From an uncultured Prevotella sp. (GTDB taxonomy: Bacteria; Bacteroidota; Bacteroidia; Bacteroidales; Bacteroidaceae): a stretch of DNA of 5,597 nt. This document shows positions 1 to 5,597 of this stretch, piece after piece (the first letter of the stretch is position 1; each line of letters starts with the position of its first letter). Location of the stretch: positions 1-5,597 of the forward strand of contig CAMGFM010000099.1 of NCBI GenBank assembly GCA_946055365.1, written 5' to 3'. Position numbers and translations under genes: made by a program. The notes under the pieces are model-generated. The model did no database searches, was not told the DNA's origin, and saw only the letters and a program-made list of their open reading frames with translations.

Positions 1-21
1 AACCAATAAAACAAAAGAGAC

Positions 22-1344
22 ATGAAAAAAAAGTTATTCTTCGCAATGGCTGCGGCAGGTATGCTCACAGCTTGCTCAAGCGACGACACTCTCGACGCTA
101 CATCTCAGGTTCTTCCCGAGCTCTCTCAGGAGAAAATACAGCTTGGCGTAGCCTCCTCTTCTGCCGCAGTGCGCGGTTCTGGCACTATCGGCAGCATGGA
201 AGATGCCACAAACGAATGGGCAGGACAGGAGTTCTGGGTTTACATGCTCAACAAAGGCACCATGAAGGTGGCAAAGTATGCTGACCCCCAGGGCACTGAG
301 TCAGACGTTTACAACAACATGCAGTTCACCGCTCCCTCCAGCACCGCATCAGGACTGGCAAGCACCACCAATGGCGAGATATGCTACTATCCCGTGAGCG
401 GCAACTATGACTTCTGGGGCTACGTTGTTGACGACGCTGCCGGACAAAGAGGCCAGCAGCCTACAGTAAAAATGCTTGACGCTACCGACCAGACCACTAC
501 CGACGAGAACGAAGCCGTAAAGCGCGTGGTAGACATCAACATCGACGGCACACAGGACATCATGGCAGGCAAGGCAGAGCCCACCGCTGACGACATCCGC
601 AATCTCGGCACAAGATCGGGCGACTACTTCTCTGCCTATGCAGCACGCAAGAGCGTACAGCCTAACATCAAGTTCAACCACCTCCTCACACGCTTCACAT
701 TCAAGGTAAAGGCAGGCAACAAGGCCACAGCAGGCAATGGCCAAAACACAGAGGCCATGACTGTGCAATCCATCAGGCTGGCGTCTCTCACACAGGGTCA
801 TCTCACAATAGCACACACCGAAGACATGGCCGTAACAGACCTTCTCAAATTTGACGGCACTGCCGCTACGGTAGACGAGTACGGAGTGGCTACACTGAAT
901 GACGCAACAAATCTTGTGGTCAAGCAGCGTGCCGCAGGCTCAACAGCCAACGACCCGCTTGTAGGTATTGATCCAGATGATCCCGTGATACTGACATGGG
1001 ACGATGCTGAGAACAAGGGCGTAGAACACCAGATTGGCGAGGCTCTCCTCGTGGCTCCCGGCGAGACTGTATATCCTCTCACAATCGACCTTCAGCAGAA
1101 AGTGCAGACCAACACAGGCGGCTCAACCACCACACCTAAGCCGCTCCAGTTCAAGCACAACCTCACCATGGGCAACGGCATGAAGTTTGAGGCAGGCAAG
1201 TCTTATGAGATTGTCATCACTGTCTACGGTCTTGAGAAGATTGACGTGACAGCAACACTCGTGCCTTGGCAAGACGGCGGCAAGATTGACATCGACGACG
1301 ACCGCGACCCGCAGAGCCAGTTCACAGGCGGCTCTTCCAACTAA
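22..1344 (+). CDS. Fimbrillin-like (Mfa/FimA-type) surface lipoprotein 1
   Basis: Predicted subunit of a Bacteroidales type V pilus, 440 aa. A lipoprotein signal is clear: KKK, a hydrophobic stretch, then the lipobox LTAC with Cys18. The following SSDD resembles the Bacteroidetes lipoprotein surface-export signal, so display on the cell surface is expected. An Arg in AAVRGSG (R51) precedes NEWAGQEFWVYM, a layout common in Mfa_like_1/fimbrillin proteins. The mid-protein motif IKFNHLLTRFTFKV (about residues 216-229) and the C-terminal block FEAGKSYEIVITVYG (389-403) followed by VPW (414-416) match the family's F-x-H-x-L-x-x-F and 'aGk.Y...i.v...pW' signatures. An acidic tail of 24 residues (DIDDDRDPQSQ...) follows PW and is longer than in the next gene. 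The start has an A-rich 21-nt leader and no Shine-Dalgarno sequence. It could be a shaft, accessory or tip subunit; sequence alone does not decide. Confidence 0.88.
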   Translation: MKKKLFFAMAAAGMLTACSSDDTLDATSQVLPELSQEKIQLGVASSSAAVRGSGTIGSMEDATNEWAGQEFWVYMLNKGTMKVAKYADPQGTESDVYNNMQFTAPSSTASGLASTTNGEICYYPVSGNYDFWGYVVDDAAGQRGQQPTVKMLDATDQTTTDENEAVKRVVDINIDGTQDIMAGKAEPTADDIRNLGTRSGDYFSAYAARKSVQPNIKFNHLLTRFTFKVKAGNKATAGNGQNTEAMTVQSIRLASLTQGHLTIAHTEDMAVTDLLKFDGTAATVDEYGVATLNDATNLVVKQRAAGSTANDPLVGIDPDDPVILTWDDAENKGVEHQIGEALLVAPGETVYPLTIDLQQKVQTNTGGSTTTPKPLQFKHNLTMGNGMKFEAGKSYEIVITVYGLEKIDVTATLVPWQDGGKIDIDDDRDPQSQFTGGSSN

Positions 1345-1366
1345 CGCCTACGGCACACACAAGCCA

Positions 1367-1425
1367 CGCATCTCCTGACACCGCAGCCCACACCATAGAG
1401 CAGCGCGACTCACACAGGAGATGCG
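1367..1425 (+). repeat. Intergenic inverted repeat, 11-bp perfect arms
   Basis: cgcatctcctg (1367-1377) is the exact reverse complement of caggagatgcg (1415-1425), separated by 37 nt. It starts 22 nt after the stop of the first fimbrillin gene and ends 68 nt before the second start. No T-run follows, so a classical intrinsic terminator is unlikely. It could form an mRNA hairpin that protects or separates the two pilin messages, or be a binding site. A near-palindrome, ttaagctgcttaa (1431-1443), follows directly. Confidence 0.6.
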
Positions 1426-1493
1426 CAGGCTTAAGCTGCTTAACGACACACAGCAGGGCAACTGACAAAACAAACAAAAAACATCAAGTGTTA

Positions 1494-2696
1494 ATGAACA
1501 GAAAATTTTTATATCTCGGACTCGCTGCCACTGCCATGCTCACCGGCTGCTCAAGCGATGACGACTTCGCGGCAGGCAACGAGCCTGTGGGCAACAGCGA
1601 CACGCCCATCATGCTCACCATGAGCCAGGACGGCAACAAGACCCGCGCCGAGCTCGGCAACAAGGACGAGCAAGGCAACTATGACGGCACTTTCACCACC
1701 GACGCTCTCGGCATATACTGCCTTGCCACAGGCAAGATTGACGCGCAGGAAAACATCAACTGGAACACGGGGATAGACAATCCCAACATCCTGTGGCTCG
1801 AGAACATACGCGCAAAGGCCGTGACCAACACCGTGGACGGCACAAAGGTGACCGACCTGCAATGGTATGACAACACCAAGCGCTACTATCCGATGGGCAG
1901 CCAGTACAGATACACCTTCTATGGCTATCATCCCTATGGCACTCCCGTGAAGAACGGCACCACATATTCCATCGACATAACCAACCTTGACGGCACAAAG
2001 GATGTGATATGGGGCAAGACAGGCACTCCCACGGGCAACCAGTTTGCCGACTTTGCCTATAGCGCACTCTTCTTCCGCGAGAACAAGAACGCACTCGGCA
2101 CTGCCTACAACGCGCGTGACTTCCTGCCCAAGCTCGTGTTCAAGCACAAGCTCATGAAGTTTAACATCATCATCAAGAAAGGCACCGGCGACGACCTTGA
2201 CAAGGTGGGAGTAAAGAACGTCACCCTGCACAACGTGTCTAACAAAGGCACTCTTGTGATAGCCTCACAGGACGGCACCAACGAGGGCAAGTTCACTCCT
2301 GACTGGACCTCCACCACCACGCTCACGCTCAAGAACAACAACGGCACACCGCTCAGCGGAGGCGACTACTTCGGCGACAACGACCAGAGGACCATCGGCG
2401 GCGGCTTCCTGCTGCCCGCGCTCGAGAAACAGCCCAACGGAACATATCCCGACAACGGCTACACGGAGGGCGGCATGGCCAACAAGGGCGTGTTCCGCCT
2501 GCGCGTGGACTTCAACAGACGCGGCGATGTCTATGACACCACCTACAAGGCGGCACAATATGAGATCGTTCCTCCCGCCGAAGGATGGAAACAGGGCTAT
2601 GAGTATGACATCATAATCACCGTGTCCACTCCCCTCGAGGTAGCGTCTACAGCCTATCTCACACCGTGGGAGAAAGGAGAGATAACACTCCGATAA
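1494..2696 (+). CDS. Fimbrillin-like (Mfa/FimA-type) surface lipoprotein 2
   Basis: Second predicted pilus subunit, 400 aa from the ATG at 1494. An in-frame GTG lies two codons earlier, but ATG gives a normal signal peptide (MNRKFLYLGLAATAML) and an A-rich leader (aaaacaaacaaaaaacatc) sits just upstream. The lipobox is LTGC with Cys19, followed by SSDDD, a strong Bacteroidetes surface-export signature. Family features: PIMLTMSQDGNKTRAE with Arg51, LVFKHKLMKFNIII (about 214-227), and a C-terminal GYEYDIIITVSTPLEV followed by LTPWEKGEITL, matching the Mfa_like_1 end with PW at 391-392. Overall similarity to the first gene is architectural rather than close, so these are paralogous classes, not a recent duplication. 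The 149-bp spacing and shared orientation suggest co-transcription with gene 1. Whether it is the major shaft or an accessory subunit cannot be told. Confidence 0.88.
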   Translation: MNRKFLYLGLAATAMLTGCSSDDDFAAGNEPVGNSDTPIMLTMSQDGNKTRAELGNKDEQGNYDGTFTTDALGIYCLATGKIDAQENINWNTGIDNPNILWLENIRAKAVTNTVDGTKVTDLQWYDNTKRYYPMGSQYRYTFYGYHPYGTPVKNGTTYSIDITNLDGTKDVIWGKTGTPTGNQFADFAYSALFFRENKNALGTAYNARDFLPKLVFKHKLMKFNIIIKKGTGDDLDKVGVKNVTLHNVSNKGTLVIASQDGTNEGKFTPDWTSTTTLTLKNNNGTPLSGGDYFGDNDQRTIGGGFLLPALEKQPNGTYPDNGYTEGGMANKGVFRLRVDFNRRGDVYDTTYKAAQYEIVPPAEGWKQGYEYDIIITVSTPLEVASTAYLTPWEKGEITLR

Positions 2697-2735
2697 GCCA
2701 CACTACACCTGTCATGCACAGACGGCGAGTCACGC

Positions 2736-2844
2736 TGACGCAAAGAGGCACTTTTGCCAGCGCAAAGAGGCACTCTGCACACACAGAGTGGCACTTCGCA
2801 AACGTGAAGCGGCACTTTTGCTCACGCAAGGCGACATGTCATGC
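2736..2844 (+). repeat. Tandem array of 21-22-bp units forming successive small hairpins
   Basis: Units tile as 2736-2757, 2758-2778, 2779-2799 and 2800-2821, with a decayed fifth at 2822-2844. The word GGCACT recurs at 2747, 2769, 2790 and 2811, a spacing of 22, 21 and 21. Each junction folds: ttttgc/gcaaag (2752-2757 with 2762-2767), cactctg/cagagtg (2771-2777 with 2784-2790), cttcgc/gtgaag (2794-2799 with 2804-2809, one G-T), and ttttgc/gcaagg (2816-2821 with 2826-2831, two G-T). Loops are 4, 6, 4 and 4 nt. Changes in one arm tend to be matched in the other. Function unknown; it could be an RNA element, a protein-binding array on one DNA face, or a dispersed genomic repeat. Confidence 0.7.
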
Positions 2845-2971
2845 CAACGGCAAATGCACACCGTCAACATGACACCACACGCACACTGTCAAGACCAGCC
2901 ATCTGAAGACAGGTCACATGCAGCGAGGCCAATGCTCTCGCCGCACATACACAGGCTATACGTTTCCTTTT

Positions 2972-3026
2972 TCAGACAGCCCGGCAGCATGTCCACAGAC
3001 ATGGGCAAGGCTCCGGGACTGTCTGA
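2972..3026 (+). terminator. Compound inverted repeat with nested hairpin; possible terminator
   Basis: tcagacagcccgg (2972-2984) pairs with ccgggactgtctga (3013-3026) over 13 bp with one bulged A (3018). Inside the 28-nt loop sits a perfect second hairpin, catgtc/gacatg (2988-2993 with 2998-3003, loop caca). A T5 run occurs at 3033-3037, six bases after the stem, which is too far and too short for a textbook intrinsic terminator but compatible with a weak one ending the fimbrillin transcript. It could equally be a structured 5' leader or small RNA for the downstream gene. The inverted repeat itself is certain; its role is inference. Confidence 0.4.
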
Positions 3027-3054
3027 TATTCATTTTTACAAGTCACGACACACA

Positions 3055-3114
3055 CTTTGCTTCATCAAAGCACCGCTTTGTTTCAGCAAAAACTTACATT
3101 TTGTTTCATCAAAA
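3055..3114 (+). repeat. Second hairpin array upstream of the DUF3575 gene
   Basis: Three similar units: ctttg-cttcat-caaag (3055-3070), tttg-tttcag-caaa (3077-3090) and ttttg-tttcat-caaaa (3099-3114). All have 6-nt loops of the form yTTCAk. Loop centres are 21 and 23 nt apart. The arms can also pair across units as caaag-caccg-ctttg (3066-3080) and caaaa-acttaca-ttttg (3087-3103), giving alternative folds. The last hairpin ends 9 nt before the ATG at 3124, where a transcript starting upstream would place it over the ribosome landing site. The CAAAG-N5-CTTT(T)G plan matches the upstream array, so the two may be related. Confidence 0.6.
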
Positions 3115-3123
3115 GCACCACAA

Positions 3124-3678
3124 ATGAAAAAGAAACTACTCACACTGCTATTCATGACCATGTCACTGACGGCGACAGCACAGCGTCTCGCCTTTAACAC
3201 CGACGCGGCATGGGATCTCTTCATGACTCCCACGCTCGGAGCGGAGATGACCGTCGGCGACCGCAGCACCGTGGGCTTGACCGTCAAGGGCAACTACCGC
3301 CCCTGGGGACTGCCGATGAAGATGTTTGTGGTGCAGCCAGAATACAGATACTACTTTTCGGGACGTGTCATGAACAACATGTTCGTGGGTCTCGGCGCGC
3401 TCGCCACCTTCCATGACATCACCTACGACGGCAAGGTGTATGACGGCATTGCCTACGGAGGCGGCGTTACATTCGGCTACGTGTTCAAGCTCACAAGGCG
3501 TCTGCGACTGGACTGCCATGCGGGCATGGCCATGACCGGCTACAGAAGAAAAGAATATTATGACGGAGACAACTACAACCACGACTATGTGATAGACGGC
3601 ATTATCAAGACCAACGCCACGGGCGTAAGCCTCATGCCCTACAAGCTGGGAGTGTCTCTAAGCTATATAATACACTGA
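3124..3678 (+). CDS. DUF3575-like outer-membrane beta-barrel protein
   Basis: Exported protein of 184 aa. The frame is open back to 2788, but ATG 3124 is chosen because it begins a clean signal peptide (MKKKLLTLLFMTMSLTATAQ) with likely cleavage between Ala19 and Gln20. The mature part shows the DUF3575 pattern: NTDAAWDLFMTPTLGAEM (25-42), a strand ending NYRPW (57-61), QPEYRYYF (71-78), FVGLGALATFHDI (87-99), a Gly-rich YGGGVTFGYVFKLTRRLRLD (111-130), and a final YKLGVSLSYII strand. Alternating hydrophobic strands and aromatic residues fit a small outer-membrane beta-barrel. Length is typical of the family. DUF3575 genes often lie beside fimbrillin and OmpA/DUF3868-type genes in Bacteroidales, which supports a pilus-associated role, but its molecular function is not established. 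The next gene starts 116 bp downstream. Confidence 0.85.
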   Translation: MKKKLLTLLFMTMSLTATAQRLAFNTDAAWDLFMTPTLGAEMTVGDRSTVGLTVKGNYRPWGLPMKMFVVQPEYRYYFSGRVMNNMFVGLGALATFHDITYDGKVYDGIAYGGGVTFGYVFKLTRRLRLDCHAGMAMTGYRRKEYYDGDNYNHDYVIDGIIKTNATGVSLMPYKLGVSLSYIIH

Positions 3679-3682
3679 CACA

Positions 3683-3700
3683 CGCGGCTCATGTGCCGCG
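3683..3700 (+). repeat. GC-rich hairpin just after the DUF3575 stop codon
   Basis: cgcggc (3683-3688) and gccgcg (3695-3700) pair perfectly around a 6-nt loop, starting 4 nt after the stop. No T-run follows, so termination is doubtful. It may stabilise the 3' end of an mRNA or cause partial attenuation before the OmpA-like gene. An 8-bp palindrome cgcatgcg (3735-3742) lies further on in the same 116-bp gap. Confidence 0.45.
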
Positions 3701-3794
3701 GCGTGACGCACACTGCCACGCACAAGGGCATGGACGCATGCGCAGCTCACTTGCAGAAAACAGCAAATACAATCACTACAAAACCCCAGACTAT

Positions 3795-5564
3795 ATGAAG
3801 CACACACTCAACTACATTCTCAGACGGCTCACTATGATATGCCTGGCAGTCGTGATGGCAGTGGCAAACATCGGCACTGCCAAGGCACAGTCAAGCTATA
3901 TGGACGTGACCATAAAGGTAGGTGTCAAGGAAGGCTCCAAGGTCCAGCACCGCACCGTACTATACTCCGTCTTATACAAAAGGGCTCAGGCAGAAAACGC
4001 GGCCAACGTCCTGCAAGATGCCATAAACAGATATGACAACGGCGATGACAATGCCATAGAAAACGCGAAGAGAAGCCTCAACATACCTCTTGACAAGTCA
4101 AAAAACAATGGTACAATAGAGATTTCTGCCAAGGAGGGCATGTATGTGCTGATTGTATACATGGACGGCAACCTCCACCAAATTGTGGAAATCAAGGACA
4201 ACAAGACGGAATATGAAGTTACGTTGGTAAGCGACAGAAGGACCATCGAACAGGTGGATGTCAAGGGAACGTATACTGGCAAACCCGAGATTGACGGTGA
4301 TACAGGCTTTGACGACGGAGTGAGCGTCACATTCCCCATTTCCTTTAAATTACCCCCAGGCTACACCACCGACGACTCCAGACTGATAGTGCAGCCCCAC
4401 ATCATAGACTGCCAGACGGAAGACACGGTGGACATCTTGTCTCCGCTGGTGTTTGAAAGCGCACGCTATCATGAGCTGCAAGACCCGCGCATGGGCTTTG
4501 ACTATTTCAAGAATGACACCCTGGCCGTGGGCTTTAAGAAAAACACCCTGGCCGCAGGCAAAGGCTTCGCCTACGAAGGCACCGTCACATACACCAAAAG
4601 AGACAAGGAGAAGACCTATGTGTGCTTCTTCCCGCTGTCACTGGAGGACTATCACCACGTGATATGGAACAGTGCCACCGAGTCGGGCTCATGCCTGACG
4701 TTCAGACCGATGAAATTTGTCAACCTCAGCGTCGCCACAGCCGACATACCCCTCACAAGCGAGTTTGCGCAGATAGCGAGAGCCATCACAAGAGACATTC
4801 CGAGAGACCTGAGACTGAGGTTTGTCCGGAGCACGGCCGAGCTTATAGACGACTCACTCAACCAAGTGGAGAAAGACAAGTTCATCAACGAGCTGCTGCA
4901 ACACGGCAACAAGCTCACGGAAATATTCATTCAGGGAGGCGCATCGCCCGAGGGCAGCCTGCAAATAAACACCAACCTCGCAAAGGAACGCAGCCAGATG
5001 GCAGTGAACATCGTAAAGGCGAGAGTGCCTGCTGACGTGCGCGTGAGGGTAAAGGAGCCCAGAGTGTACACATGGCAGGACGTGGTGGACGCACTGAGGA
5101 AAAACGGTGACGACACAGTGACAGAAACGGTGGCAGACATCGTGGCAAACAACCGCCCGGAAGCCGTGTTTGCAAAGCTCAAGGAGCTGCCTTTCTATGA
5201 CACGCACATCACGCCAGTGCTTGAAAACATGCGCATGATGAACGCCCAATACCAGTATGTGGTGTCAAAGGCAATGGATCCCGAAGAGGCTCTGGCTGAA
5301 TATGAGAAGCACAAGCAAGACTATATGTCGGGCAGAAAGACATTCTCACTCGGCGACTACTACAATCTCTTCCAAGTGATCAGAGACAGCACCGACATGG
5401 ACACACTCACGGTGCTGGCATACAACACCGTGCTGAAAGAACCCGACTATCACAAGATCAACTTTGCCTCTTACGTGGCAAACAAGATGGCCATGATGAA
5501 GATAAGGAGAGGCACTCCCGACACGGAAATACTAAGACCTTTTATTATGAAGGTAATGTATTGA
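3795..5564 (+). CDS. Exported OmpA-like envelope protein of a fimbrial locus, possibly truncated
   Basis: 589 aa from the ATG at 3795. The frame extends to a GTG at 3693, but only ATG 3795 places a signal peptide at the N-terminus (RRLTMICLAVVMAVANIGTAKAQ, cleavage near Ala31-Gln32). Residues about 37-157 look like a carboxypeptidase-regulatory-type beta domain ending YEVTLVSDRRTIEQVDVKG; this is a weak call. Residues about 338-420 resemble an OmpA_C-like domain: LRLRFVRSTAEL, IFIQGGASPEG (377-387), then NTNLAKERSQMAV with Arg399 at the conserved position. The usual Asp of GHTDxxG is replaced (GGASPEG), so peptidoglycan binding is uncertain. Residues 440-583 are helical. The end, LRPFIMKVMY, reads as abrupt, and the next frame stays open to the window end, suggesting a frameshift. 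Likely works with the DUF3575 protein in the outer membrane or periplasm. Confidence 0.75.
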   Translation: MKHTLNYILRRLTMICLAVVMAVANIGTAKAQSSYMDVTIKVGVKEGSKVQHRTVLYSVLYKRAQAENAANVLQDAINRYDNGDDNAIENAKRSLNIPLDKSKNNGTIEISAKEGMYVLIVYMDGNLHQIVEIKDNKTEYEVTLVSDRRTIEQVDVKGTYTGKPEIDGDTGFDDGVSVTFPISFKLPPGYTTDDSRLIVQPHIIDCQTEDTVDILSPLVFESARYHELQDPRMGFDYFKNDTLAVGFKKNTLAAGKGFAYEGTVTYTKRDKEKTYVCFFPLSLEDYHHVIWNSATESGSCLTFRPMKFVNLSVATADIPLTSEFAQIARAITRDIPRDLRLRFVRSTAELIDDSLNQVEKDKFINELLQHGNKLTEIFIQGGASPEGSLQINTNLAKERSQMAVNIVKARVPADVRVRVKEPRVYTWQDVVDALRKNGDDTVTETVADIVANNRPEAVFAKLKELPFYDTHITPVLENMRMMNAQYQYVVSKAMDPEEALAEYEKHKQDYMSGRKTFSLGDYYNLFQVIRDSTDMDTLTVLAYNTVLKEPDYHKINFASYVANKMAMMKIRRGTPDTEILRPFIMKVMY

Positions 5565-5597
5565 AACTGGAAAAGAAGTCGAAGAAGAACAGCAGAA

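Larger units (their letters stand above)
2697..3123 (+). other. 427-bp structured non-coding region between pilin and envelope genes
   Basis: No convincing gene on either strand. Open frames cross it but have no signal sequence, family motifs or sensible start. It holds three structured blocks annotated separately: a tandem hairpin array (2736-2844), a compound inverted repeat (2972-3026) and a second hairpin array (3055-3114). Between them are weaker inverted repeats: tgtcatg/catgaca (2837-2843 with 2868-2874) and gcgag/ctcgc (2923-2927 with 2937-2941). The length and structure suggest a transcription break and a regulatory leader for the DUF3575 gene. No good Bacteroides-type promoter (TTTG, about 19-21 bp, TAnnTTTG) was found. 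TACATTTTG at 3095-3103 resembles only the -7 element and lacks a properly spaced upstream TTTG. Confidence 0.6.

Noticed and set aside
349..816. 155-codon open frame on the minus strand inside fimbrillin 1
   Set aside because: Shadow of the plus-strand gene; Cys/Val/Ala-biased with no domain or leader features.
1551..2231. 226-codon open frame on the minus strand inside fimbrillin 2
   Set aside because: It is antisense to a gene with strong family motifs, is rich in Val/Leu/Ala/Gly as expected for a codon-bias shadow, and has no recognisable domain.
2736..2844. CRISPR-like array
   Set aside because: Units are contiguous 21-22-bp imperfect repeats without unique spacers between them, and no cas gene is present.
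2972..3026. Integron attC site
   Set aside because: The stem with a bulged base is superficially similar, but the GTTRRRY and RYYYAAC end motifs are absent and no integrase or cassette is nearby.
3056..3103. Bacteroides-type promoter (TTTG / TAnnTTTG) before the DUF3575 gene
   Set aside because: TACATTTTG at 3095 is only near-consensus, and the available TTTG boxes (3056, 3077) leave gaps of about 35 or 14 bp instead of roughly 19-21.
2788..3123. N-terminal extension of the DUF3575 gene, or a separate small gene
   Set aside because: The extension is His/Arg/Ser-rich, lies on the repeat arrays, and would bury the clear signal peptide starting at 3124.
3693..3794. Upstream GTG start for the OmpA-like gene
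   Set aside because: It would add 34 residues before a typical signal peptide and starts inside a hairpin loop; ATG 3795 is the better start.

Overview
The window looks like part of a fimbrial (type V pilus) locus from a member of Bacteroidales. The evidence is two Mfa/FimA-like fimbrillin lipoproteins with the acidic post-cysteine motif CSSDD(D), a DUF3575-type outer-membrane protein, an OmpA-like envelope protein with the Bacteroidales variant GGASPEG, and A-rich leaders without Shine-Dalgarno sequences. The moderately high GC content fits a Prevotellaceae- or Muribaculaceae-type genome better than Bacteroides sensu stricto. That placement is inference. All genes lie on the plus strand.

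Layout: 22-1344 encodes fimbrillin-like lipoprotein 1 (440 aa). A 149-bp gap follows, with an 11-bp perfect inverted repeat. 1494-2696 encodes fimbrillin-like lipoprotein 2 (400 aa). Then comes a 427-bp non-coding region (2697-3123) that is unusually structured. It holds an array of 21-22-bp units whose junctions fold into hairpins with partly compensating stem changes (2736-2844), a compound 13-bp stem with a nested hairpin (2972-3026), and a second, shorter hairpin array with nearly the same period (3055-3114) ending 9 nt before the next start codon. 3124-3678 encodes the DUF3575-like protein (184 aa). A GC-rich hairpin follows its stop codon, and 3795-5564 encodes an exported OmpA-like protein (589 aa from the chosen start) that may be cut short by a frameshift near the window end.

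Likely cooperation (inference from family knowledge): the two lipoproteins would be exported, displayed on the surface and polymerised or attached as pilus subunits. The DUF3575 and OmpA-like proteins, often found beside fimbrillin genes in Bacteroidales, would sit in the outer membrane or periplasm and support or anchor the structure. The best candidates for something undescribed are the two short hairpin arrays and the compound stem between the pilin pair and the envelope-protein pair. No mobile element, tRNA, rRNA or CRISPR array was seen.
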